DNA of 64,000 bases from Corynebacterium alimapuense (GTDB lineage: Bacteria; Actinomycetota; Actinomycetes; Mycobacteriales; Mycobacteriaceae), in the NCBI RefSeq assembly GCF_003716585.1, contig NZ_PTJO01000006.1, positions 46,035 to 110,034 on the forward strand. Direction: 5' to 3'. Both the position numbers and the translations under genes were made by a program. Below, piece after piece: positions 19,432 through 29,426 of this stretch. Under the pieces are notes generated by a model, which saw nothing but the letters and a program-made list of their open reading frames with translations, ran no database searches and had not been told where the DNA came from. Each line of letters opens with the position of its first letter. The first letter of the stretch is position 1.

Positions 19432-22052
19432 AGTGGCGGGTCCACGGCCTAGCCGTCGCTACGGCATTGTGCCTGAGCACACCTGCGTGGCTAGCCCTGC
19501 CCGCACTCGCTGCCCCGACCCCGCAAAGTCCCACCGATCCAGAGGTAGCCAGCCAGTGGGCCAACCCAGCAATCCGTGCTGAAGTGCCAACAGACCAAGA
19601 CGGTCAGCAGCTGATCGGGCTAGAGCTTATCGAAGCCGATGACTTAGCTACCGCTGAAATCGAACCTGGTCAACCGCTAACGCTCAAACTGGCGATCACT
19701 AATTACGCCGACGCTGCCATCAGCGATATTTCGCTGCAGGCCCGGCGCGCCGATACCGCTTGGACTACCAGTCAAGCCCGTAGAACCCTGAGCTTCGATA
19801 TCTCCGACTACTCCCAACTGGGTGCAACCCAACAGTTGCTGGAGCCGATAGCCCCTGGCGAGAGCCGAGAAGTAAGTATCACGACGCCTACGGCTATCGA
19901 TGCCACGGACTCACTACGCCTGAGTCCAGACACTGTGCAGGCCATGATGATCGCGTTGTCTGGCAACCTTGAGTCCGGAGATTACAACGGCAATCAGCTC
20001 TTGGCCACAGAACGGATGTTGGTTTCAGTAGGAGACTCGGATCCCGATGAACCCACGATTGCTGAAGACGCCGAAGCTGTAGTCACTCCTGATGAGCAGA
20101 TTCCAGGCCTCGGTCTGATCTACCCGCTCAGCGCCACCGTCGATATTGTGCCGGGAGAAACCGGCACTGCGCCAGAAGAAGCCCCGTTGATTTTGGCCTC
20201 CGAGCAGTTGGCCGGACAGCTTGCACCTGGTGGTCGATTGGATGAACTCCTATCGGTCTACCGCACCGCCACTACGACTGGAAGCGGTGCGACAGAGCTC
20301 AACGAGAGCAGTTGCCTGGCCATCGATCCAGCACTAGTGGATACCGTCGAGCGAATGTCTCAGGGCTACACCGTCTCGGAAACTCGTCCTTCTCGAACTC
20401 CCACCGCCCAACGCCTGCGCGATAGTTGGAATTCCACTGATGCCAGCGAATCTGGGGAACAGGGCAGTGGCGTAGACGATGCTCAGCGCTGGCTTGAGCA
20501 ACTACGTGAAACTGCCGCTCAAGGCTGTATCCTCGCACTGCCCTGGGCAAACGCCGATCTCAACGCCGTAGGCGCGACAGCTAATCAGTGGCTTTATCGG
20601 GAGGCACTCGAGCGTGGTCCAGCCACCCTGCAGTTAATTCTGGGCACAACTCCGACCGGAAATATTGTGGTCCCTGGGTCTGGATATATCACTGAACAGG
20701 CCGCACTGGGACTGGGCTGGGCAGATCAAAGCCAATCCGAGATCCTGGAGAAGGGGATGTCAGGGGCTTGGGAGACAGACGCAGCTACTCACACTTCTCA
20801 AGATTCAGACGATACCGAGGACTCATCTTTGGAATCGACCGATACTCCTGCTGAAAATACCGTGACCCCGCCGGAGCCTGCGAGCACGGTGTCCGTCTTA
20901 GTTTCCGACAACTCCATCTGGCAGATGCCCACTGCCGACCGTTTTGCCAGTCTCGCGCCGGGGATCAACGGGGTCACTTTCCAAGGTTCACTCGGGGCAT
21001 TGCTAGCAGCTACTGGGCCGAATCCGAGCACCGTCGGCTATTCCGATCCTGTGGCTCGCTTCGACTACCGCTTGGATTCGGTGACCTCTCGTGCGATCTC
21101 GGCGGGTGCTGCCTTGCGCCTGAGTGTGGCGGAGGAGACCTTCCCTGGAGACTGGGCACAAACCGCTCAACCAGTGCTTGCTATTGCACCAACCGATTTA
21201 GACCCCACTACCGCTAGTGTTCTACTCGATACCACCTCCGATTTGCTTGCCGACGACCGCGCTAGCGCTTTGCCCATTGATGTTGCGGTAACCCCCACTC
21301 CACAGCAGCAGGCTGAGTTGGATTCCCAGCCTCTGACGGCTGGAGGCTCTGGGGTAGAGCGCTTCGGAAGCCCCTACTCCGATCCCACCTCCATCAGCGA
21401 CACTGAGATTCTCAGCGCCAGCCAGCAGGCACGCTATACCGATGACTTAACCCGAATGACTGTCAATAGCTCCGGCATTGCGCTGAGCAGATATGGCTTC
21501 ACTCTTCCGCTGCGTCGAGACATTCTCACAGCGTTGAGCGGAACCTACCGAAACAGCATCGGCACCCACGATGAGGCGGTGGACAACAGCAATCAACTTC
21601 TCGATGACAACCGAGAAACCCTCCAGGATTTACGCGGCTCGGTCGCGTTGATCCCGCCGGGCAACGTGTACACGAGGGCGTCGGAAAGCTCTCCGCTGTT
21701 GATCGTCGCTGAAAATGGTCTGCCTTTGCCTGTTACTGCCGAGCTGGCTTACTCCGGACCGGAAGGCGCTTATATCACTGTTCCTGAGCAAGTCAGCATT
21801 CCCGCCAATGGATCGATTACGGTGCAGATGACTGCAGAACTTCCCGCCGACCAAGATCAAACCCAATTGACGCTGTGGCTGTCCACTCTCGATGGCGCGC
21901 CGATCTCAACGCCAGTGGATATCACCGTGCAGACGCGGGCCGGTATCGTCAGCACTTATGGCATCGGCTTGTTAATTGTCGTCGGGCTGGCTCTAGCCTT
22001 GCTGTTCCGATTCGGCCGCCGTCGACGCGCACAACGCCGCACCCGTAGCTAA
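19428..22052 (+). CDS. DUF6049 secreted, membrane-anchored protein
   Basis: The 874-aa protein has an N-terminal signal peptide (cleavage near ALAAP, about residue 30), a long extracytoplasmic part rich in Ser, Thr, Asp and Glu, an acidic linker around residues 445-485, and one C-terminal helix ([19 protein letters not shown]) followed by an Arg-rich cytoplasmic tail. Its position between mutT4 and murJ equals mycobacterial Rv3909. The role is unknown, but the conserved linkage to MurJ suggests cell-wall assembly. GTG start overlapping the mutT4 stop (GTGA). Confidence 0.85.
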   Translation: MKWRVHGLAVATALCLSTPAWLALPALAAPTPQSPTDPEVASQWANPAIRAEVPTDQDGQQLIGLELIEADDLATAEIEPGQPLTLKLAITNYADAAISDISLQARRADTAWTTSQARRTLSFDISDYSQLGATQQLLEPIAPGESREVSITTPTAIDATDSLRLSPDTVQAMMIALSGNLESGDYNGNQLLATERMLVSVGDSDPDEPTIAEDAEAVVTPDEQIPGLGLIYPLSATVDIVPGETGTAPEEAPLILASEQLAGQLAPGGRLDELLSVYRTATTTGSGATELNESSCLAIDPALVDTVERMSQGYTVSETRPSRTPTAQRLRDSWNSTDASESGEQGSGVDDAQRWLEQLRETAAQGCILALPWANADLNAVGATANQWLYREALERGPATLQLILGTTPTGNIVVPGSGYITEQAALGLGWADQSQSEILEKGMSGAWETDAATHTSQDSDDTEDSSLESTDTPAENTVTPPEPASTVSVLVSDNSIWQMPTADRFASLAPGINGVTFQGSLGALLAATGPNPSTVGYSDPVARFDYRLDSVTSRAISAGAALRLSVAEETFPGDWAQTAQPVLAIAPTDLDPTTASVLLDTTSDLLADDRASALPIDVAVTPTPQQQAELDSQPLTAGGSGVERFGSPYSDPTSISDTEILSASQQARYTDDLTRMTVNSSGIALSRYGFTLPLRRDILTALSGTYRNSIGTHDEAVDNSNQLLDDNRETLQDLRGSVALIPPGNVYTRASESSPLLIVAENGLPLPVTAELAYSGPEGAYITVPEQVSIPANGSITVQMTAELPADQDQTQLTLWLSTLDGAPISTPVDITVQTRAGIVSTYGIGLLIVVGLALALLFRFGRRRRAQRRTRS

Positions 22053-22078
22053 AGAACTATCCCGAGAATGGTTAAGCC

Positions 22079-25000
22079 GTGACAAACTCCAATAAGCCCA
22101 CCTCTATAGGTCAGCGTTCTCGTTTTGTCACGCCGACCCCGCCAGCACCGGTGCCAACGGCACGAACCACCGCGGCAGCGGCAGCCAAGGAGCGATCACG
22201 GCTGGCGGTCGCGCCAGGCGGTTCACCACACTCATCGACCTCCGCGGAAGACAACCACAATGGTGTTGCCTCCGATGCTGACGTGGTCCGTTCTACCGGC
22301 TCCATGGCGATAGCGACCTTGATTTCCCGGATGACTGGCTTCCTAAGAAACCTGCTCATCGGTGCTGCACTTGGCCCGGCGGTGGCTTCGGCATTTAACA
22401 CTGCCAATACTTTGCCCAACCTGATTACCGAGATCGTTCTCGGCGCGGTGCTGACCTCATTGGTGGTGCCGGTTCTTATCCGAGCGGAGAAGGAAGACCC
22501 GGATAAGGGAGCCGCCTTCTTCCGCCGTTTATTTACTCTGTCAGCGACTCTGCTGATTGTGGTCACGCTGATCTCAGTGGCGGCAGCTTCACTACTGACT
22601 CGATTGGCACTGGATCCCGATGGCCGAGTCAATGTCGTCCAGTCCACGTCCTTCGCCTTTTTACTGTTACCGCAGATATTTTTCTATGGCATTTTTGCGC
22701 TATTTATGGCGGTGCTCAATACCAAAGGAGTCTTCAAACCCGGCGCGTGGGCGCCAGTGGCCAACAATGTGGTCTCCATCGCCGTGCTCATCGCCTATTG
22801 GACGATTCCCGGCTCCCTAGACCCCAATGCTCCCGCTGGATTATCTGACCCACATGTCCTCCTATTGGGTCTGGGAACCACGCTGGGCGTGGTGGTGCAG
22901 ACCGCCATCATGCTGCCTTCACTGCGCCGAGCAGGTATTGATCTGCGCCCACTCTGGGGCATAGACACTCGGCTCAAACAATTTGGCAAGATGGCGGTAG
23001 CCATCATCGTTTATGTGGCCATCTCCCAAGCTGGATACCTGGTCACTACCCGTATCGCCTCAGTGGCAGATGCCGCAGCGCCGATTATCTACCAGCAGGC
23101 CTGGCTGTTGCTGCAGGTTCCCTACGGCATCATTGGTGTCACCCTGCTCACCGCAATCATGCCGCGCCTATCGCGCAATGCCGCCGACGGCGATGACAAA
23201 GCCGTGGTCGGCGACCTGAATCTGGCCGCCAAACTGACGTTTATTGCGCTCATCCCCGTGGTGGTGTTCTTCACCGCCTTCGGTCCGCAAATCGGTAACG
23301 CTCTCTTTGCCTATGGCGCCTTTGATCCCGAATCCGCCACGTTGCTCGGATTGACCCTTAGCTCATCTGCTTTCACGCTGCTGCCTTATGCCCTGGTCCT
23401 ACTGCATCTACGTGTGTTCTATGCCCGCGAAGAAGCCTGGACTCCGACCCTAATTATCGCTGGAATCACGGCTACTAAAATCTTGCTGTCAATGCTTGCT
23501 CCTTTAGTAGCTGACTCGCCTTCCCGCGTGGTCATTTTGCTCGGTGCTGCCAATGGCTTCGGGTTCCTTGCCGGTGCTGTCATCGGTTCGCTGCTGCTGC
23601 GTCGAAAGCTCGGAAACTTGGGAGTGCGTTCCCTGCTGCGTACCACCCTGTGGGCTGCTGCAGCTTCCTTGATCGGTATCGCCGTTGCACTATTGGCTGA
23701 CTTCTTCTTATTGTCGCTGGCGGGAACACAACTACAAGCGTTGGGTTCCATAGGCTTTTTGCTGCGCATGGGCCTCGTGGGAGTGGTCTTCCTCATCATC
23801 ACCGGCATCGCGCTATCGTTCTCGCGGCTACCTGAGGTTCAAAACCTCGGCCGCGCATTGGGCCGCATCCCCGGCCTGTCACGATTTATCCATCCCAACA
23901 CTGATCGCGAAATTAAGCTTGAACAGCCCACCGACAGTGAGCTTTCCAGCCAATTGTTGGCGATGGATAGCTTCAACTCTTCTCCAGTGCCGCCACCTAT
24001 GTCAGCCGGTGTGGTTCGCGGACCCCGGTTGGTACCGGGTGCCCCGGTCTCCGACGGCCGCTTCCGACTGCTAGCAGATCACGGCTCTGTCCCCGGGGCC
24101 CGCTTCTGGCAGGCGCAGGAACTAGCCACTGGCCGAAAAGTGGCACTGACTTTCGTCGATACCACCGGCAACGCTCCCTTGGCGCCGGCAACCCCAGCAG
24201 CAGCTGCTGGCGTTGCTTCAGAGGTATCGCGCCGCACTCGCAAGCTCGCGGATCTAGAGCACTCTGGCATCGCCACGGGCATCGAAGTCCTGGCTTATCG
24301 TTCGGGTTGCCTGATCGTTGCCGATTGGGTGCCCGGCTCTCCGCTGAAAACTGTCGCTGAGGAAGATGGCCCCCTCGACCCACAGGCAATTGCCTTGGCT
24401 GTTGCGCCATTGGCGGATGCTGCAGCGGCCGCACATGCTGCGAAGACCCCTCTGGGATTGGATAACCGAGCACGCATTCGCATCTCCACCGACGGTGCTG
24501 CCATCCTGGCTTTCCCAGCCGTGCTGGTTGATTCTTCAGTCGAGGCTGACCGCCGTTCAGTGGCCTCCACTCTCGCATTGTTGGCCTCCTCAAGTAGCGG
24601 ACTCAATGACTTAGTCTCGGCTGCCCGAGAAAAGGACGTCGATATGCAAGAGCTGGCCCACCAGCTCTGGCAGTTCGGCGGTGTCAAATATGGCGAGCAA
24701 CCGGTAGAAGAAATGCTCGTGGTCGAGGCCGAGCCTTCTCCGCACCCCAGTGCGCAACCTGGTTTTGGTTCTAAGTCCTACTCCGGAAAAATGACCGCGC
24801 TAATCGCACTACTAGCGATCGGCGCAGTCATGCTCGTAGCTAGCCTGACGGTTTCGCTCACCAGTCTGTTCTCCAATGAAGCAGATAACTCTCCGGGTCT
24901 GAGCGAAACGATCCAAGATTCCCAGACCGGGACGATTACCCGACCGCTACCCATCGTCCAGCCGCTGTCCTCTGCCAGTGACCCCGAGGTAGCCGACAAT

Positions 25001-25360
25001 GAACAAGAGACCACGTGGAGTACTGATGACTTCCCAGATGGGGTAGTGCTCAATCTCCAAGACTTGGCCTACGTCGAGCGAGTACTGATCCAGACCACCT
25101 CCGAGGGAGCATCCTTCGAGATCTATGCCATCCCGGCAAATACGGAACCTTCGACGGTCACCGGCACCGCTGGTCTCTCGATCTTGGCTGAGGGAATCTT
25201 CCGCGACGGACGCAACAACATCGAATTCACGCGAGAGGTAGCCACCGACGGAATCTTGGTGTGGATTACCGACCCTGCTGATGGTGAAAGCTCCGCAGAG
25301 ATCACCGAAGTACAGGTAATCGGCCGTAACGAAGAAGCTGGCGCCCCGCTGGTGTCGTGA
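22079..25360 (+). CDS. murJ: Lipid II flippase MurJ with pseudokinase and extracytoplasmic C-terminal domains
   Basis: Flips the peptidoglycan precursor lipid II across the membrane. The 1093-aa actinobacterial form has four parts. Residues 1-70 are a disordered Pro/Ala/Thr-rich tail. About 70-600 is the MVF/MurJ domain (SMAIATLISRMTGFLRNLLIGA, NTANTLPNLITEIVLGAVLTS). About 655-870 is a protein-kinase-like domain that lacks obvious catalytic HRD/DFG motifs, so a pseudokinase. A helix at about 904-932 is followed by about 160 extracytoplasmic residues with a beta-rich, discoidin-like pattern. In mycobacteria this pseudokinase region is bound by the FHA protein FhaA after phosphorylation. GTG start 27 nt after the DUF6049 stop. 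Confidence 0.93.
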   Translation: MTNSNKPTSIGQRSRFVTPTPPAPVPTARTTAAAAAKERSRLAVAPGGSPHSSTSAEDNHNGVASDADVVRSTGSMAIATLISRMTGFLRNLLIGAALGPAVASAFNTANTLPNLITEIVLGAVLTSLVVPVLIRAEKEDPDKGAAFFRRLFTLSATLLIVVTLISVAAASLLTRLALDPDGRVNVVQSTSFAFLLLPQIFFYGIFALFMAVLNTKGVFKPGAWAPVANNVVSIAVLIAYWTIPGSLDPNAPAGLSDPHVLLLGLGTTLGVVVQTAIMLPSLRRAGIDLRPLWGIDTRLKQFGKMAVAIIVYVAISQAGYLVTTRIASVADAAAPIIYQQAWLLLQVPYGIIGVTLLTAIMPRLSRNAADGDDKAVVGDLNLAAKLTFIALIPVVVFFTAFGPQIGNALFAYGAFDPESATLLGLTLSSSAFTLLPYALVLLHLRVFYAREEAWTPTLIIAGITATKILLSMLAPLVADSPSRVVILLGAANGFGFLAGAVIGSLLLRRKLGNLGVRSLLRTTLWAAAASLIGIAVALLADFFLLSLAGTQLQALGSIGFLLRMGLVGVVFLIITGIALSFSRLPEVQNLGRALGRIPGLSRFIHPNTDREIKLEQPTDSELSSQLLAMDSFNSSPVPPPMSAGVVRGPRLVPGAPVSDGRFRLLADHGSVPGARFWQAQELATGRKVALTFVDTTGNAPLAPATPAAAAGVASEVSRRTRKLADLEHSGIATGIEVLAYRSGCLIVADWVPGSPLKTVAEEDGPLDPQAIALAVAPLADAAAAAHAAKTPLGLDNRARIRISTDGAAILAFPAVLVDSSVEADRRSVASTLALLASSSSGLNDLVSAAREKDVDMQELAHQLWQFGGVKYGEQPVEEMLVVEAEPSPHPSAQPGFGSKSYSGKMTALIALLAIGAVMLVASLTVSLTSLFSNEADNSPGLSETIQDSQTGTITRPLPIVQPLSSASDPEVADNEQETTWSTDDFPDGVVLNLQDLAYVERVLIQTTSEGASFEIYAIPANTEPSTVTGTAGLSILAEGIFRDGRNNIEFTREVATDGILVWITDPADGESSAEITEVQVIGRNEEAGAPLVS

Positions 25361-25489
25361 CTGAGCCAGCACTATTGCTGCAGATTTCCCCCTTCCGCCC
25401 ACCACAGTGGGCGCCACGCCCCGTCCGGTGGCGGCCTCGTTGCCGCTAAGGTCCAATAGCGGTCAGGCACTATTTTCGGGGGGGAAATA

Positions 25490-26047
25490 ATGACACAACC
25501 GGACGGCGCTCTAGTCCACGCCTATGTAGCGGGGGACACCCGCGCCTTCAGTCAGATCGTGGAGCGCCATCGCGCCCGTCTGCTGTGGGTGGCCCGCAAA
25601 TACGGCAACAATGAGGATGACGCCAATGACATCCTCCAGGAGGCGTGGCTGCGGGCCAGCCGCAAACTTCACACCTATCGGTACGAAGCGAGCCTGAGCA
25701 CCTGGCTACACCGCCTAGTCATGAATTCTGGCTGGGATTTCATCAACCACCGCCACCAATTGGAATCAGTGACTCTCGACGACGACGTTGTCCCACACGA
25801 GGTCAATCTTCGTCTCTCGGTTAATCCCATTGAGCATCGAGACGTCATCTTGCACTTGGAAGAATCATTGGCCAAGCTGCGCCCAGATCAACGTTCAGCG
25901 CTTTGGCTCATAGATATCGCAGGTTATTCCATTGCCCATGTCGCCAAGCAGGAGGGGGTGCGCCCCGGTACCATCAAGTCCCGCCGTGCCCGAGCCCGGG
26001 AGAGTCTCCGAGAAGACATGTGGGGTACGGCTGTCCATCCCGTCTGA
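25490..26047 (+). CDS. sigM: ECF sigma factor SigM
   Basis: RNA polymerase extracytoplasmic-function sigma factor (185 aa), associated with disulfide and oxidative stress in corynebacteria. Region 2 is visible (FSQIVERHRARLLWVARKYGN, then DDANDILQEAWLRA) and region 4 near the C-terminus (LRPDQRSALWLIDIAGYSIAHVA, VRPGTIKSRRARARESL). Its place between murJ and trxB is conserved. No anti-sigma gene follows: only 129 nt separate it from trxB, whereas mycobacteria have one here. The ribosome-binding region is a run of seven G (25478-25484) close to the ATG. Confidence 0.92.
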   Translation: MTQPDGALVHAYVAGDTRAFSQIVERHRARLLWVARKYGNNEDDANDILQEAWLRASRKLHTYRYEASLSTWLHRLVMNSGWDFINHRHQLESVTLDDDVVPHEVNLRLSVNPIEHRDVILHLEESLAKLRPDQRSALWLIDIAGYSIAHVAKQEGVRPGTIKSRRARARESLREDMWGTAVHPV

Positions 26048-26176
26048 GCTAACTCGGCGGAATGATTTTGCCCTTGGGCAGGTTGCACAACAATAGGATC
26101 ATCAAGACCCAAGAATTTTTCATCACGCCAGTTTCACTGGCGAAATCAGATCAATAACTTCCAGGAGAACCACCAC

Positions 26177-27112
26177 ATGACTGCACCTGACACCGTCCAC
26201 GACGTGGCCATCATCGGATCCGGACCAGCGGGCTACACCGCAGCGCTCTATGCGGCCCGTGCGGAACTCAAACCCATCGTGTTCGAGGGCTACGAGTATG
26301 GCGGATCGCTGATGACCACCACGGAGGTGGAAAACTACCCAGGATTCAAGGCCGGCATCATGGGTCCAGAGCTCATGGAGGAAATGCGTAGTCAGGCCGA
26401 GCGCTTCGGCGCAGACCTGCGCATGGAGCTAGTAGATCACGTCGAGCTGGACGGAGAGATCAAAAAGATCCACGTCGGCGACGGGATCTACCATGCCCGC
26501 GCAGTCATCCTGGCCACTGGCGCAGCTCCGCGCCTGCTGGGAGTACCCGGCGAAGACACTCTCATGGGCCGTGGTGTGTCGACCTGTGCAACCTGTGATG
26601 GTTTCTTCTTCCGCGGCAAAGACATCGCCATCATCGGTGGTGGCGACTCCGCAATGGAGGAGGCCATGTTCCTAACCCGTTTCGCCAACAAGGTCAGCAT
26701 TGTCCACCGGCGCGAAGAATTCCGCGCTTCGGCGATCATGCTCGATCGGGCACGCGCTAATGACAAGATCGAGTTCATCACCAACAAGACCGTAGATCAT
26801 GTCATCGAGGCAGATGGCAAGGTCGGCGCACTCAGCCTCCGCGATACTGTCACCGGCGAGCTCTCCGAACTGGCAGTAGCCGCAATGTTCGTCGCCATCG
26901 GCCATGATCCTCGCTCTAGCTTCCTCGGAGGCCAGGTCACGCTGAAAGAAGACGGCTACGTCAATGTGGATGAGCCCTCTACCAACACCAACCTCTCCGG
27001 CGTGTTCGCCTGTGGTGACCTGGTCGATGATCACTACCAGCAAGCAATCACCGCTGCTGGCTCCGGCTGCCGCGCAGCCATCGACGCTGAGCACTACCTC
27101 GCTAGCCTCTAA
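26177..27112 (+). CDS. trxB: Thioredoxin reductase (NADPH)
   Basis: FAD enzyme (311 aa) that reduces thioredoxin with NADPH. Seen: N-terminal FAD-binding [15 protein letters not shown], redox-active CATCDG (about residue 137), NADPH-binding [13 protein letters not shown], and C-terminal [29 protein letters not shown] at 26162-26166 precedes the ATG. TrxA begins 28 nt downstream. In C. glutamicum the orthologous operon is part of the SigM regulon; SigM lies immediately upstream here. Confidence 0.96.
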   Translation: MTAPDTVHDVAIIGSGPAGYTAALYAARAELKPIVFEGYEYGGSLMTTTEVENYPGFKAGIMGPELMEEMRSQAERFGADLRMELVDHVELDGEIKKIHVGDGIYHARAVILATGAAPRLLGVPGEDTLMGRGVSTCATCDGFFFRGKDIAIIGGGDSAMEEAMFLTRFANKVSIVHRREEFRASAIMLDRARANDKIEFITNKTVDHVIEADGKVGALSLRDTVTGELSELAVAAMFVAIGHDPRSSFLGGQVTLKEDGYVNVDEPSTNTNLSGVFACGDLVDDHYQQAITAAGSGCRAAIDAEHYLASL

Positions 27113-27140
27113 AAATGTACTCTGAGCAGGAGAAATAATC

Positions 27141-27464
27141 ATGAGCAATGTAGTCAACGTCACTCAGGACACCTTCAAGGCCACCGTCATCGACTCGGAT
27201 AAGCCGGTCATCGTCGATTTCTGGGCGGAATGGTGTGGGCCGTGTAAAAAACTCGGTCCCATCATCGAGGACATCGCCGATGAAATGGGCGAGAAGATCA
27301 CCGTAGCCAAGGTCGACGTAGATGCTGAGCGCACGCTTGGCGCAACCTTCCAGATCATGTCTATCCCCTCTGTCCTGATTTTCAAGGGCGGGGAGAAGGT
27401 CGACGAGTTCATCGGACTGCGTTCCAAGAAGCAGATTGTCGCGAAACTTGAAGCACACCTGTAA
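27141..27464 (+). CDS. trxA: Thioredoxin
   Basis: The 107-aa thiol-disulfide protein has the canonical active site (FWAEWCGPCKKLGP, about residues 28-41), the KVDVD strand and a cis-Pro in MSIPSVLIF. It is co-oriented with trxB and presumably reduced by it. AGGAG lies 10 nt upstream. Confidence 0.97.
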   Translation: MSNVVNVTQDTFKATVIDSDKPVIVDFWAEWCGPCKKLGPIIEDIADEMGEKITVAKVDVDAERTLGATFQIMSIPSVLIFKGGEKVDEFIGLRSKKQIVAKLEAHL

Positions 27465-27555
27465 CTGGTAGCCTTGATGTTTCAAGAGGCATCACCGGTC
27501 GGCTTTAGCCCGCTCGGATGAGTTCTGTCGGCATCTGAGTTTGGAAAGGCGCGCC

Positions 27556-28737
27556 GTGACGAGGATATTTCGAGTAGGCGACCGGAGCCCGCGTGTAGCG
27601 GAAGCCCGGTCTACTCTCGCACGCCTAGGGTTAGTACCTGGGTTTGAAGGCGACGTCACGGACTGGAAGTCCCAAAAGTACGACGAGTCCGACATGCTCT
27701 TTGATCTTGAGCTCTCCAATGTTCTCAAGGCCTTCCAGCAATCTCGCGGAACCGTCCCCAGCGGCAATATTGACGAGATAACGCTGCGGGAATTGCGTCA
27801 AGCTTCCTATCAGCTCGGCGCCCGCGTCCTTTCCTATCAACCCGGTAGTGAACTGGTCGGCGATGACGTCTCGCAGCTACAAAATCAGCTGCAAGAACTT
27901 GGCTTCTACTCCCACCGGATTGAAGGTCACTTCGGTCAGTTCACGCACGAAGCTCTGATGAATTTTCAGCTCAATTCGGGTCTGCAAGATGATGGAATCT
28001 GTGGCCCCGACACCATCCGAGCGTTGAAGCTGCTGGGACGTCGGATAACTGGTGGCTCACCCCTAGCCATTCGTGAGCGCGAACATGTTCGTAGCGCAGG
28101 CCCCATGCTTGCGGGCAAGAGAGTAGTCATCGATCCTGCATTTGGCGGTGAAAACAAGGGGCGAACTGTCAATGGTCTGCACGGAGAAATCACCGAAGAG
28201 GAGATTGTCTGGGACTTGGCTTCTCGTATCGAGGGCCGGATGATTGCTGCTGGCATGGAGTGCATTATTTCCCGCCCGCGCATGGATGACCCCTCGACCA
28301 AGACCCGGGCCGAAATAGCCAACGCCTTCGGTGCTGACCTGATGCTCTGCCTGCAATGCGATTTCTATCCGAACGACAATGCTTCCGGGGTAGCTTCCTT
28401 CTACTTTGGCTCCGAGTTCGGTGATAGCTCATTGACTGGAGAGACACTCTCTGGCTATATCCAACGCGAGATCGTTGCCCGCACCAGCTTCCAAAACTGC
28501 GGTAATCACGGGCGAACATGGGAACTTCTTCGGCTGACGCAAATGCCTACCGTGGAACTGGTAGCTGGCTATCTCAGCAATCCAGGTGATATATCTCGAT
28601 TGACTGACCCATCAGTGCGCGATGCGATGGCTGAGGCTGTTGTAGTAGCGGTTAAGCGCCTCTATCTGCTTGATCGAGATGACCAGCCCACCGGTACTTA
28701 TAAGTTCTCAGAGCTGCTTCAAGCAGAGCAACGCTAA
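27556..28737 (+). CDS. cwlM: CwlM: amidase-like peptidoglycan synthesis regulator
   Basis: The 393-aa protein comprises two N-terminal peptidoglycan-binding-1 repeats (about residues 5-75 and 85-165, e.g. LQNQLQELGFYSHRIEGHFG) and a C-terminal amidase_3 fold (about 185-385). No signal peptide is present, so it is cytoplasmic. Zinc-ligand positions of amidase_3 enzymes are replaced: DPGHGG is DPAFGG, SLHAD is CLQCD, and the VLVE-type glutamate is replaced (TVELVAGYLSN). It is therefore predicted to be non-catalytic, in line with mycobacterial CwlM, which regulates MurA. GTG at 27556 follows GGAAAGG; a TTG at 27541 is less likely. Confidence 0.88.
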   Translation: MTRIFRVGDRSPRVAEARSTLARLGLVPGFEGDVTDWKSQKYDESDMLFDLELSNVLKAFQQSRGTVPSGNIDEITLRELRQASYQLGARVLSYQPGSELVGDDVSQLQNQLQELGFYSHRIEGHFGQFTHEALMNFQLNSGLQDDGICGPDTIRALKLLGRRITGGSPLAIREREHVRSAGPMLAGKRVVIDPAFGGENKGRTVNGLHGEITEEEIVWDLASRIEGRMIAAGMECIISRPRMDDPSTKTRAEIANAFGADLMLCLQCDFYPNDNASGVASFYFGSEFGDSSLTGETLSGYIQREIVARTSFQNCGNHGRTWELLRLTQMPTVELVAGYLSNPGDISRLTDPSVRDAMAEAVVVAVKRLYLLDRDDQPTGTYKFSELLQAEQR

Positions 28738-28747
28738 CCTACCTGCT

Positions 28748-29416
28748 TCAGCAGGCTTCCACGCGCTCGCGCAGGAACTCGAAATCCGCCACCGATAGTA
28801 GATCCCGTTGGGGTGGTAATTCGAGGCGGAGCCTAGGCAGAACTGGGTGATCCGCTACCACTTTGAAGCCGGCAGCTTCCAACACGGAGACAGACATTAG
28901 TCCGATCTCCGGGGTAGAGCGCAAAATATCACCCACTGGGCCAGAGAGCAGTTCATCGGCATCCGTGCGATTAAAGAAGTCATCACGCCAGCCGAATGCT
29001 TCGATCGCGGAGATCTCTCGTCCCACCAGCTCCATGATGGCCGCATCGATGAGCACAGCTTCCATGCCGATTCCAGCAAACCCAGGATCTATGAACAAAG
29101 AGCTGAGCAACTCTGCGTCCGAGGACACTGGCGCGGTGGGCAGCTGAGCTGATCCTGGGGCGTGTTCACGCGCGCAATAAAAGACCGTGGCCACCGCATA
29201 AGCAGAGTCTGATCGGGTGGCGGAGAATCCGCAGGGACCATGGTCAATGAGAATCCCAGAGAGCCAGGCTTCCTTCTCAAATATCGGGTCACCAGAAGTA
29301 ATCACCGTCGCGGCAGTCTCAGCATCGAGCTCCCAGAAAATCGACCGGGCTGCCTGCGGATGAATCCGTCCGAGGTTTTCCTGGTCCACCGGAATCAGAG
29401 TGACCGACACTGACAA
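28748..29416 (-). CDS. GNAT-like protein (Rv3916c-type)
   Basis: The 222-aa soluble protein lies between cwlM and parB, the place occupied by Rv3916c in mycobacteria. The middle shows a GNAT acetyl-CoA-binding style segment (LLSSLFIDPGFAGIGMEAVLIDAAI, with a V/I-x-P-x-F-A-G-x-G-like pattern). The remaining sequence (WELDAETAATV, GWRDDFFNRTDADELL) is specific to actinobacterial orthologues. An acetyltransferase-like fold is inferred and activity is unproven. It converges on cwlM with a 10-nt gap and precedes parB on the same strand. Confidence 0.6.
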   Translation of the reverse strand: MSVSVTLIPVDQENLGRIHPQAARSIFWELDAETAATVITSGDPIFEKEAWLSGILIDHGPCGFSATRSDSAYAVATVFYCAREHAPGSAQLPTAPVSSDAELLSSLFIDPGFAGIGMEAVLIDAAIMELVGREISAIEAFGWRDDFFNRTDADELLSGPVGDILRSTPEIGLMSVSVLEAAGFKVVADHPVLPRLRLELPPQRDLLSVADFEFLRERVEAC

Positions 29417-29426
29417 CCTGCCCTCA

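Noticed and set aside
26128..26150. A parS-like sequence upstream of trxB (GTTTCACTGGCGAAA)
   Set aside because: It lacks the central CACGTG and has too many mismatches to parS.
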